This document shows, in pieces, positions 7,991 to 15,283 of a stretch of DNA of 64,000 nt. Location of the stretch: NCBI GenBank assembly GCA_017447865.1, contig JAFSMO010000007.1, forward strand, positions 62,001-126,000, given 5' to 3'. The DNA comes from Thermoguttaceae bacterium (GTDB lineage: Bacteria > Planctomycetota > Planctomycetia > Pirellulales > Thermoguttaceae). Below the pieces are notes generated by a model. That model was not told where the DNA came from, did no database searches, and was given only the letters and a program-made list of their open reading frames with translations. Both the position numbers and the translations under genes were made by a program. Positions within the stretch are counted from its first letter, which is position 1. The number at the start of each line of letters is the position of its first letter.

Positions 7991-8644
7991 TTAGTCCAGT
8001 TCTTTCACGCGGACGTTTTTGAACATGACTTTCGCTCCGTGGCCGAGGAACCCGATCGCGCCGGATTCATTGTGGAGGCCCGGGTGCTGGCGCCCGTCCA
8101 TCGTCTCGGTGATGTTCGCAATGTCGGCGTCGGTCACGACTTCGCCGTTGATTTTGACCGTGATGTGGCTTCCGTTGGCGGTCACTTCCTCGGTGTTCCA
8201 CTCGCCGGCCGGCTTGGTGAAACCGCGTTTGACCGGGACCACGCCGTAGATCGAGCCGTGGTACTGGTATGGCTTCAGCGTCTTGTAGCAGTCGGCGTAA
8301 TCGTCGAGGATCTGGATCTCCATGCCGTAATAGGCGGCGTCTTTGCCCATCTCCGCGCGGATGCCGAGGCCGTTATTGCCGTTCGGCGGAACCTGGAAAT
8401 CGAAGCGGATGATGAAGTTTTTGTAGTCTTTCGGAAGGTAAAGATTTCCGCCGGGTTTGCAGATGATCACGCCGTCTTCCACGACGTAGCCGGTCGTGTC
8501 GCCGCGCCAGCCGTCGAGGTTCTGGCCGTTGAAAATGAGCTGGAAACCGTCGGCTTTTTCCTCGTCGCTCAACACATTATCCGCCGCAAACGCGGAAACG
8601 GAGCAGAAAACCAAAGCGCAAAGGGTGAGAATGAGTTTTTTCAT
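7991..8644 (-). CDS. Secreted DUF1080 (3-keto-disaccharide hydrolase-like) protein
   Basis: 217 residues with a signal peptide (MKKLILTLCALVFCSVSAFA). The rest is a single DUF1080 domain: FQLIFNGQNLDGWRG near the start of the fold, the hallmark FNGKDLDGW-type motif, then FDFQVPPNGNNGLGIRAE and a C-terminal GAIGFLGHGAKVMFKNVRVKEL. DUF1080 proteins have a concanavalin-like beta-sandwich and some hydrolyse 3-keto-glycosides. A Gfo/Idh/MocA oxidoreductase, the kind of enzyme that makes or consumes keto-sugars, lies just upstream on the same strand (8915-10024). This supports a role in sugar scavenging. AAGGACC precedes the ATG. Substrate unknown. Confidence 0.9.
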   Translation of the reverse strand: MKKLILTLCALVFCSVSAFAADNVLSDEEKADGFQLIFNGQNLDGWRGDTTGYVVEDGVIICKPGGNLYLPKDYKNFIIRFDFQVPPNGNNGLGIRAEMGKDAAYYGMEIQILDDYADCYKTLKPYQYHGSIYGVVPVKRGFTKPAGEWNTEEVTANGSHITVKINGEVVTDADIANITETMDGRQHPGLHNESGAIGFLGHGAKVMFKNVRVKELD

Positions 8645-8698
8645 AGGAAGGTCCTTTCGTAAAAATGGGGTGAATGTGAAAATTTGAGTTTTTAATGA

Positions 8699-8916
8699 TT
8701 CGGAGGGCCGGCGTCCTCGCCGGTCAAGTTCGGCGCAAGCCGAACGCGAATACTATTTAAAGCCTCCCCTGAAAGGGGAGGTGCCCCGAAGGGGCGGAGG
8801 GGTTCCGAAACTGGTGAAAGTCCGTCCTTTTTTCGGAACCCCCCAGTCTCGCTTCGCGAGCCAGCCCCCCTTTCAGGGGGGCCTTTAAACGAACGAGGAC
8901 GCCGGCCCTCCGGATC
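8699..8916. repeat. Palindromic element C interrupted by element B
   Basis: The left arm (8699-8721, TTCGGAGGGCCGGCGTCCTCG) is matched by the right arm (8894-8916, CGAGGACGCCGGCCCTCCGGA). A short GTTCGGC-GCAA-GCCGAAC hairpin lies inside the left side. The loop is occupied by the full B copy at 8756-8889. The right arm ends at the stop codon of the oxidoreductase gene. The arrangement is what insertion of B into an existing C element would give. Confidence 0.8.
8756..8889 (-). repeat. Palindromic element B, copy 4 (intergenic, TTTAAA to TTTAAA)
   Basis: A canonical 134-bp copy. Its parts in order are CCTCCCCT-GAA-AGGGGAGG, GCCCC-GAA-GGGGC, a large GGGGTTCCGAAA...TTTCGGAACCCC stem, CTCGC-TTC-GCGAG and CCCCCCT-TTC-AGGGGGG, between terminal TTTAAA boxes. 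All the small hairpins have 3-nt GAA or TTC loops. Orientation is opposite to copies 1-3 on the plus strand. Confidence 0.93.
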
Positions 8917-10024
8917 AGGGATTTCTGTACGCCTCGACGCCCATCAGGATCGTTTCGGTCAGCGGGCCGGTGTAGGCGAAATTGCACGGCGGAGGCGTGT
9001 GCGTGCGGATCCCGTTGAAAAAGTCCGCGAAATGACCCGGCGACGCGGGGATCCACGGCTCAGGCTCTTTGTAGTCCCGAAATTTCTCCACCGGGGCCAT
9101 GACCCGTTTCGTGTAATCGGCCTGCAGGGCGCCTTCCGAGCCGACGAAGAACACGCCGCCGGGCCACTTGGTCAGGCCGTAGGTTTCGAGGATCTGCGGC
9201 TGGATCTCGCCGTCGTACCAGTAAACCTTCAGCGGGCGGTTTTTGTACGTGAACGTCCACTCGACCTTCAGCCCCAGCGGTGCCATTTCGGTCTGCTGCG
9301 CCAGATCCGGCCCCCACGCGCGGACCGAGTCGGGCGTTTTCAGGTCCAGCGCCCAAAAAACGAGGTCCATGTAGTGGCATCCCATGTCGCCGAGGGTCCC
9401 GGAGCCGAAATCCCACCACCGGCGCCAGTTGGACGGGTGGTAGATTTTCGAGACGTACGGGCGTTTGGGCGCGTCCCCAAGCCAGAGGTCCCAGTGCAGA
9501 TTTGCCGGGACGGGGTCTTCCCGGTCGGGCCGGACGGAAGTTCCGCCCCAGCCTTTCCCGCACCAGAGGTGGACTTCCTGGATCTCGCCGATCCCGCCCG
9601 ACTGCACGATCTCCACGACGCGGCGGTAGTTCGGGGAGACGTGCATCTGGTTCCCCATCGAGGTGATGAGGTCCTTTTCGGCCGCTTTGCGCGTCATTTC
9701 CCGGACTTCTTCGATCGTGTGGGCGAGCGGTTTTTCGCAGTAAACGTGGATCCCGTAGTCCATCGCCTTCATCGCGATCGGGAAGTGCGTGTGGTCGGGC
9801 GTGCAGATGATCACGGCATCCAACTGGCCGTGAAGCTCGTCCAGCAGCGCACGGTAATCGGTGTAGCGCCTCGCCTCGGGCCGGCATCGGTTCATCGCGC
9901 GGGTCAGGGCCGCCTCGTCCGTGTCGCAAATGGCGATCACGTTCTCGCTGAGCGCCCCTCCGAGCGTTTCCTTTCCGCGGCCTCCAACTCCGATGACCGC
10001 GAGGTTGAGTTTTTTCTGTTCCAT
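8915..10024 (-). CDS. Gfo/Idh/MocA-family NAD(P)-dependent oxidoreductase
   Basis: 369 residues. The N-terminal Rossmann fold begins LNLAVIGVGGRGKETLGG. The family signature VYCEKPLAHTIEEVREM lies in the middle, followed by a substrate domain (GTLGDMGCHYMDLVFWALDL). There is no Tat or Sec signal, so it is probably cytoplasmic, unlike many secreted planctomycete paralogues. The frame is open to 10282, but the ATG at 10022-10024 (MEQKKLNLAVIG) places the GxGGRG loop at the normal distance from the start and lies downstream of a good promoter. The secreted DUF1080 protein follows 270 bp downstream, suggesting a shared sugar-oxidation pathway. Substrate cannot be read from sequence. Confidence 0.93.
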   Translation of the reverse strand: MEQKKLNLAVIGVGGRGKETLGGALSENVIAICDTDEAALTRAMNRCRPEARRYTDYRALLDELHGQLDAVIICTPDHTHFPIAMKAMDYGIHVYCEKPLAHTIEEVREMTRKAAEKDLITSMGNQMHVSPNYRRVVEIVQSGGIGEIQEVHLWCGKGWGGTSVRPDREDPVPANLHWDLWLGDAPKRPYVSKIYHPSNWRRWWDFGSGTLGDMGCHYMDLVFWALDLKTPDSVRAWGPDLAQQTEMAPLGLKVEWTFTYKNRPLKVYWYDGEIQPQILETYGLTKWPGGVFFVGSEGALQADYTKRVMAPVEKFRDYKEPEPWIPASPGHFADFFNGIRTHTPPPCNFAYTGPLTETILMGVEAYRNP

Positions 10025-10067
10025 AAAAAGGACTTTTGGTTCTAAAGTTTGAGTTTCGATTCCCTTT

Positions 10068-10096
10068 ATTTTGCCGCAACATTCGGTTTTCGTCAA
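10068..10096 (-). promoter_or_regulatory. Sigma-70-type promoter for the Gfo/Idh gene
   Basis: On the minus strand TTGACG (10091-10096), a 17-bp spacer, then CAAAAT (10068-10073), about 44 bp upstream of the chosen ATG. This supports 10024 rather than the upstream in-frame starts. Confidence 0.6.
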
Positions 10097-10159
10097 GTCA
10101 CTCCCCGAAGAAAAAGACGAAAAAAGGGAAAATTTTCGGGTTTTTTCCGGAGGTTTCGC

Positions 10160-10187
10160 TTGATTCTTTGCGAAAAAGTGGTTTAAT
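10160..10187 (+). promoter_or_regulatory. Candidate promoter for comF-hemC-HD
   Basis: TTGATT (10160-10165), a 16-bp spacer and TTTAAT (10182-10187), about 100 bp upstream of the comF start and diverging from the Gfo/Idh promoter. Confidence 0.45.
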
Positions 10188-10288
10188 AGAAGCATCCGGC
10201 GGGACGGCGGCGAGTCGTTCACGGCCCTTTCAGCCGCTAATCCGTCGGGGCGTTTTCCTTTCCGGGGGCAAACCCCGCTCATGAACCC

Positions 10289-11278
10289 ATGCGATGGATC
10301 CCTTTTTTAACCAACGTTCCGCAGAGGCTCCTGAACCTGATCCTCCCGCTGCGCTGCGCGTACTGCGGACGCTTGAGGGATTTTCAGGCGGAGCAGCAAA
10401 AACCGTACACGCTGGGCGGGCATCACTTTCATCCCGAGTGGGGACTTTGCGAGGAATGTACCGACCTCTTCTGGCCGCCGGGAGAGGACTTTTGCCCGAA
10501 GTGTGGCGCGTTCATGAACGGCCGGGACGTGACGGAGCGCCGTTGCAAACGCTGCGAAGGGCGGAACTTCTGGTTCGACCACGTCCTGCCGATGGGCCAC
10601 TACCAGGGCGACCTGCGGACGGCCGTCCTGATGATGAAAAAACGAAGCGCGGAAAGCCTGGCGCAGACGCTGGCGCGAATGTTTTGCGAGACGCAGTGGT
10701 TCCCGCTTCGGAGCCTCGACGTGCACGTCGTTCTGCCGGTCCCGATGCATCCGTTTTACCTCTGGGTCCGTGGGGTCAACGACGCGCGGGTCATCGCCGG
10801 GGAGATCTCGAAGTTCCTCCAGGTCCCCGTGAACGAGCGCCTGGTGCGCTGCTCGCGCCTGACGCTGGCCCAGAGGGCGGTTCGGATGAGCGAACGGGCG
10901 GAAAACGTCCGCGGAATGTTTTCGGCGTACGACTCCGAGCCGGACCGGACGCGGTGGCTCGGCAAACGCGCGCTGATCGTGGACGACGTGATGACCACCG
11001 GCTCCACCGTGAACGAAGTCGCCCGGATACTCAAGTCGGAATTCGGCTTTTCCCGGGTTTTCGTCGCCGTTTTGGCCCGGGCAAGGGGGAAAGTTCAGCT
11101 CCACGTGGAGGGCGTGACGGAAATCGACGTCGATCCTCACGAGAAAAAGCCGTTCAATCGGACGTACACCGTGTACCGCCGCGGCAAGGAGCCGAATTTT
11201 AAAGAGAAAAAAGTCCGTAAATTCAACGATCCGGCAAGCCGAAGACGAAAGCTGAAAAAGCCGAAAAAGCAAAAATGA
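10289..11278 (+). CDS. comF: ComF-family phosphoribosyltransferase-like protein
   Basis: 329 residues. The N terminus has the ComF zinc-ribbon pattern: CAYCG, CEEC, CPKCG and CKRC within the first ~95 residues. A phosphoribosyltransferase fold follows, with the PRPP-binding signature ALIVDDVMTTGSTVNEVA near residue 230. ComF proteins act with PriA in DNA uptake and recombination in naturally competent bacteria, although the biochemical reaction is unsettled. The C-terminal tail is long and Lys/Arg-rich (RKFNDPASRRRKLKKPKKQK), which could contact nucleic acid. No strong Shine-Dalgarno is seen. The stop region overlaps an upstream in-frame ATG of hemC (ATGA at 11275), so the two genes are probably translated from one message. 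Confidence 0.88.
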   Translation: MRWIPFLTNVPQRLLNLILPLRCAYCGRLRDFQAEQQKPYTLGGHHFHPEWGLCEECTDLFWPPGEDFCPKCGAFMNGRDVTERRCKRCEGRNFWFDHVLPMGHYQGDLRTAVLMMKKRSAESLAQTLARMFCETQWFPLRSLDVHVVLPVPMHPFYLWVRGVNDARVIAGEISKFLQVPVNERLVRCSRLTLAQRAVRMSERAENVRGMFSAYDSEPDRTRWLGKRALIVDDVMTTGSTVNEVARILKSEFGFSRVFVAVLARARGKVQLHVEGVTEIDVDPHEKKPFNRTYTVYRRGKEPNFKEKKVRKFNDPASRRRKLKKPKKQK

Positions 11279-11304
11279 ATGATCCAGAATTCAGGAAGTA
11301 CAAA

Positions 11305-12321
11305 ATGCCAGAACCTCCCACGATCCGAATCGGGACACGGGCCAGTCAGCTCGCGCTGTGGCAGGCGCATTGGTGTGCCGGAAAACTCCGTAAGGCGGGG
11401 TTTCAGGTCGAAATCGTCGAAATGACCGCGTCGGGCGACCGGCCGGAAACGTTCAGTCAGCCGATCGCAAGCGGCGGGGCGCAGGGGATCTTCACGAAAG
11501 AAATTCAGGACGCGCTGCTCGAAAATCGGGTCGATGTGGCCGTGCACAGTCTGAAGGACCTTCCGACCGAAACGGTCCCGGGCCTCCAGCTGACGGCCGT
11601 CCCTGAGCGCGCGCCGGTCGAGGACGCGCTGGTTTTGGGCCACTCCGGGCGGACTGCGGCGAAATTTTCGGCCTCGCCCCGGTCGCTGGCGGACCTTCCG
11701 GATGGCGTCACGATCGGAACGTCGAGCCTCCGCCGCAAGGCGCAGCTTTTGGCTTTCGCCCGGATGCACGGGAAGGACTGGTCGATCCAGAGCGTACGCG
11801 GGAATCTGAACACGCGCTTCCGGAAACTCGACGAGGGCCAGTATGACGCGCTGATCCTCGCTCGCGCCGGCGTGGAACGGCTTGGAATGGCCGACCGGAT
11901 CACGGCGGTTTTGCCGCTCGAGGAAATGTTCCCGGCCGTCAGTCAGGGGGCGCTGGGCGTCGAGACCCGGGCCGACGATGAACAAACGAACGCGATCATT
12001 CGGCCCCTGCTGAACGACCCGGCGGTTTTCGGCTGCGTGACGGCGGAACGCGCGTTTTTGAAGGCCCTGGACGGCGGCTGCGCGACCCCGATCGGCGGGC
12101 TGTGCCGGTGGTCCGAAAATTCCCAAAAGGGTGAAGGCCAAGACGAAAAAAATGCCGGGGCGTTCACGCTCCGCGGGCGGGTAATCGCGCTGGACGGGCG
12201 TTTGGTCCTGGAAGACGAAATGAGCGGCAGCGAGCCGGCGGCGCTCGGGAAGGCGCTGGCGCAAAAACTCATCGCCCGGGGCGCGGACGAACTGGTCCGT
12301 GAGGCCCGAGGCTTGAAGTGA
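11305..12321 (+). CDS. hemC: Hydroxymethylbilane synthase (porphobilinogen deaminase)
   Basis: 338 residues. It polymerises four porphobilinogens into hydroxymethylbilane for haem synthesis. The N terminus has IGTRASQLALWQA, the middle has HSLKDLPT and GTSSLRRKAQL, and the dipyrromethane cofactor cysteine is in ALDGGCATPIGG. An in-frame ATG at 11275 overlaps the comF stop. I prefer the ATG at 11305 because AGGAAG stands six bases upstream and homology begins there (MPEPPTIRIGTR). No other haem genes lie in the window. A haem-binding propeller/peroxidase-like protein occurs at 35.5 kb. Confidence 0.95.
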   Translation: MPEPPTIRIGTRASQLALWQAHWCAGKLRKAGFQVEIVEMTASGDRPETFSQPIASGGAQGIFTKEIQDALLENRVDVAVHSLKDLPTETVPGLQLTAVPERAPVEDALVLGHSGRTAAKFSASPRSLADLPDGVTIGTSSLRRKAQLLAFARMHGKDWSIQSVRGNLNTRFRKLDEGQYDALILARAGVERLGMADRITAVLPLEEMFPAVSQGALGVETRADDEQTNAIIRPLLNDPAVFGCVTAERAFLKALDGGCATPIGGLCRWSENSQKGEGQDEKNAGAFTLRGRVIALDGRLVLEDEMSGSEPAALGKALAQKLIARGADELVREARGLK

Positions 12322-12337
12322 AAGGCGGTAAACGAAA

Positions 12338-13651
12338 ATGATTCTGGAAATCCCCGAAATCGCGGGCCTTGACTCCCGCAAAAGTATTCTTCGGATCCCG
12401 CCGGAAGTGGACGTTCCGCTCACGCCGCGCGTCCGGCGGCTCATCGATACGGCGGAGTTTCGGCGCCTGGCCTCGGTGCGTCAGCTGGGTTTCGTCTCGC
12501 TGGTTTATCCCGGGGCGATGCACTCGCGCTTCGAGCACAGTCTCGGCGTCTTTCGGCTGGCGGCGATCCTGCTGAAGCAGATGGCGCACGACGCGGATTT
12601 CGTCCGGATCGTTCCGACCGAGGCGTGCGAACTCTTTCTCGTGACCTCGCTCCTGCACGATCTGGGCCACTACCCGTACGCGCACCTGATCGAGGACCTG
12701 CGCCTTGGGACCCCGTCGCACGAGCAGGAAATTTCGCGGTTTCTGCTGGACCCGGACTGCGAGGTTTCCCGGATCATCCGGTCGGACTGGCACGTCTCCC
12801 CGGAGGACGTTTTGTACCTGCTGACGGGGAAAAAGCCGGCCGCGCCGACGCTTCTTTCGGAGAATTTCGCGCTTTACAAACTGCTCTCGTCGATGCTCTC
12901 CGGCCCGGTCGATATCGACAAGATGGACTACCTCCAGCGCGACAGTCTGCACGCTGGCGTCCCGTACGGCCGAAACTACGATCAGGAACGCCTTCTGGCG
13001 AGTCTCTGCCTGAACGAGACCCGCGACGGGCTGGCGATCTCGTCGAAGGGAAAGACCGCGGCCGAGCTGCTGGTTTTCGCTCGCTACGTGATGTTCAGCG
13101 AGGTGTACTGGCATCACACGGTGCGCAGCGCGACCGCGATGTTCCAGAGGCTTTACTTCAACCTGCACCAGACCGAGGGGATGAAGCTGAACGAGAGGAT
13201 CCGGAACTCGGACGACTCCGAAGCCGCGCTTCTGTTTCGGGAGCGGAACACGCCGCTGGCCGAGGCGCTTTTCGGGCCGAAACGGTTTCTTTACAAGCAG
13301 ATCGCCGAGTTTAATGCGTACGACTTCCCGGAAATTTACGGTCAGATCGCGCGTCGGCCGTACACGGAGCTGAAAGAGATCGGGGAGCGTCTGGCCGCGT
13401 CCCTTTCGGGGGTGGAGGCGGATGAGATTCTGATCGATGCGCCGTCGCAGACCCGTGAGATCGAGTTCCGCGTCATGATCCGTACCGCGCCGGGACGATT
13501 CCGGCCTTTGAAGGAAGTCTCGCCGGTCGTGCGCGCCCTGGCGGTGGAGCAGTTCGACGATCAGGTGAAGCGGGTCCGGATTTACGTTCATCCCAGACTG
13601 GTGGCGTGGAAAGAAGAGATCGTGGAGCAGTTTGTGGCGCAGAATTCGTAA
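12338..13651 (+). CDS. HD-domain phosphohydrolase (dGTPase/SAMHD1-like)
   Basis: 437 residues. The metal-binding HD set is visible: R-FEHSLGV near residue 65, then SLLHDLGHYPYAHLIED near 108, and DIDKMDYLQRDS near 190, the pattern of the SAMHD1/dGTPase-related HD superfamily. Such enzymes hydrolyse dNTPs or other phosphomonoesters; the substrate here is not determined. The gene starts 16 bp after hemC on the same strand with a weak AGGCGG before the ATG, and probably belongs to the comF-hemC transcript. It is followed by a divergent B-type element. Confidence 0.9.
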   Translation: MILEIPEIAGLDSRKSILRIPPEVDVPLTPRVRRLIDTAEFRRLASVRQLGFVSLVYPGAMHSRFEHSLGVFRLAAILLKQMAHDADFVRIVPTEACELFLVTSLLHDLGHYPYAHLIEDLRLGTPSHEQEISRFLLDPDCEVSRIIRSDWHVSPEDVLYLLTGKKPAAPTLLSENFALYKLLSSMLSGPVDIDKMDYLQRDSLHAGVPYGRNYDQERLLASLCLNETRDGLAISSKGKTAAELLVFARYVMFSEVYWHHTVRSATAMFQRLYFNLHQTEGMKLNERIRNSDDSEAALLFRERNTPLAEALFGPKRFLYKQIAEFNAYDFPEIYGQIARRPYTELKEIGERLAASLSGVEADEILIDAPSQTREIEFRVMIRTAPGRFRPLKEVSPVVRALAVEQFDDQVKRVRIYVHPRLVAWKEEIVEQFVAQNS

Positions 13652-13677
13652 TTACGGGGACGACGCTTCCAGCGTCG

Positions 13678-13799
13678 TTTAAAGCCCCCCTCCTTGAGGG
13701 GGGTGGCGCGTTAGCTCCGGGGGGAGTTGGTTGGCGCGCCCACATAACTCCCCCAGTCTCGCTTCGCGAGCCAGCCCCCTCGAGGAGGGGGCCTTTAAA
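13678..13799. repeat. Element B-prime (shorter, diverged relative of B)
   Basis: 122 bp with TTTAAA at both ends. Hairpins are CCCCCCTCCTTGAGGGGGG at the left and CCCCCTCGAGGAGGGGG at the right, with an inner AACTCCCCC/GGGGGAGTT stem and the same CAGTCTCGCTTCGCGAGCCAG block as B. It sits between two convergent genes and is preceded by a small GACGCTTCCAGCGTC hairpin. It shares ends and one module with B but has a different centre. Confidence 0.8.
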
Positions 13800-13809
13800 T
13801 TACATTCGT

Positions 13810-15060
13810 CTACTTCACCTCGAAAGGAATTCCATGTTCTTTCGCGTATTTCTCCGCATACGACCCTTTCGGCGCGCGGATCGTCAAGTTCGGGCAATCC
13901 AGAAACGCTCCGTACCAAATCTCCGTCACGCTTCCGGGAATCTCCACGGACGTTAAAGAACGACATTCCATGAACGCATAGTGCCCAATCAGCTGCACAC
14001 CATTGGGAATCACCACCGACTTTAAGGAGTCACAACCCAGGAACGCATGCTGCCCAATCTCCCTCACACTTTCGGGAATCACCACGGACGTTAAGGAATC
14101 CCGGCCAACGAACGCATACGCTTCGATCGTCGTCACGCCGTCGGGGATCCGGTATTCCTTGGCCCAATAGAGGCAGGAGAGCAGTTTTTTCCCGTCTTTG
14201 GTCAGCAAGGCGGGACCGTCGGTCTTGAAATAAGGATTCGTAGGGGAAAACCCCCATTCCTTCATGGCGGTACAGCCAGAAAATGTTCCGATTTCGATTT
14301 CCTTGACACTATCAGGAATCACCAAGGACGTTAAGGATTCACAGCCGCCGAACGCATTGCCGATCTTCGTCACGCCCTCGGGAAGTACCAGCGACGTTAA
14401 GGAAAAACAGCAGCAGAAAGCGTCTTCTCCAATCTCCTTCACGCCTTTGGGGATCACCACGGACTTTAAAGAATGACACTCATCGAACATCATGTCTCCA
14501 ATCTTGGTCACGCCTTCGGGAATCACTACAGACGTTAGGGATTCACAGCCAAAAAACGCGCCGAACTCAATCTTCGTCACGCCGTCGGGGATCCGATATT
14601 CCTTGGCCGTATTGAGACAGGCGAGCAGTTTTTTCCCGTCTTTGGTCAGCAAGCCGGTTCCATCGGTTTTGAAATGAGGATGCGTGGGGGAAATGATCCA
14701 TTCCTTCAAGGCCGGACAACCGGAGAACGCTCTGGTTCCTATTTTCTTCACACTATCGGGAATTACCACGGACGTTAGGGAATCACAGATAAAGAAAGCG
14801 TGATCTCCAATTATCTTCACTCCCTCGGGAATCACCACGGACTTTATGGAATCGCAGCGATAGAAAGCACATTCATCAATTTTCGTCACGCCCTCGGGGA
14901 TCACCACTTCGGTTTCGTCACCGATGAATTTGTCGAGCGTTTTTCCGTCGATTTTAAAAGAACTGGCGGGGGTCGCCTGAGCGGTTTCAGCGGCCAGACT
15001 GTACGAGGACAGAAACGCGCTGAGCAGTAAAAGCGTTAAAACCAATGACATTTTTTTCAT
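13810..15060 (-). CDS. Secreted BspA-type leucine-rich-repeat protein
   Basis: 416 residues. A signal peptide (MKKMSLVLTLLLLSAFLSSY) is followed by roughly a dozen LRR_5/BspA-type repeats of about 23 residues with the pattern LTSVVIPEGVTKIGDxAFxxC. Two spacer segments (YFKTDGPALLTKDGKKLLSC and a close copy) interrupt them. Such repeats form right-handed solenoids and are common on the surface of gut bacteria and protists, where they mediate adhesion. No LPXTG, PEP-CTERM or lipobox anchor is visible. GGGAGG lies seven bases before the ATG at 15058-15060, so the longer frame (MSSPYSIFGRYK) is not used. Repeats at DNA level (~69 bp) are well preserved. Ligand unknown. Confidence 0.9.
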   Translation of the reverse strand: MKKMSLVLTLLLLSAFLSSYSLAAETAQATPASSFKIDGKTLDKFIGDETEVVIPEGVTKIDECAFYRCDSIKSVVIPEGVKIIGDHAFFICDSLTSVVIPDSVKKIGTRAFSGCPALKEWIISPTHPHFKTDGTGLLTKDGKKLLACLNTAKEYRIPDGVTKIEFGAFFGCESLTSVVIPEGVTKIGDMMFDECHSLKSVVIPKGVKEIGEDAFCCCFSLTSLVLPEGVTKIGNAFGGCESLTSLVIPDSVKEIEIGTFSGCTAMKEWGFSPTNPYFKTDGPALLTKDGKKLLSCLYWAKEYRIPDGVTTIEAYAFVGRDSLTSVVIPESVREIGQHAFLGCDSLKSVVIPNGVQLIGHYAFMECRSLTSVEIPGSVTEIWYGAFLDCPNLTIRAPKGSYAEKYAKEHGIPFEVK

Positions 15061-15096
15061 TTTGTACCTCCCGAAGATGGAATACGGGGATGACAT

Positions 15097-15248
15097 TTTA
15101 AAGGCTCCCCTGAAAGGGGGGCTGCCGGCGAGCGGTGGGCTTTTTGCCCACTGTAAGCTGGGGGGTTCGGACCAAAGGACGGATTTGCAGCAGTTCCGGA
15201 ACCCCTCCGCCCCTTCGGGGCACCTCCCCTTTCAGGGGAGGCTTTAAA
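15097..15248 (+). repeat. Palindromic element B, long variant
   Basis: 152 bp, TTTAAA to TTTAAA. Same order of modules as B, but the second hairpin is replaced by a longer GTGGGC-TTTTT-GCCCAC stem flanked by GCGAGCG. A remnant with a B-prime-like end (CCCTCAAGGATGGGGCCTTTAA) follows at 15260-15282, close to the end of the next gene. Confidence 0.85.
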
Positions 15249-15283
15249 TGGGGTTGGCACCCTCAAGGATGGGGCCTTTAATT

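Noticed and set aside
13810..15060. Tandem DNA repeats as a mobile element
   Set aside because: The ~69-bp periodicity is the coding repeat of BspA-type LRR units in a continuous frame with a signal peptide.
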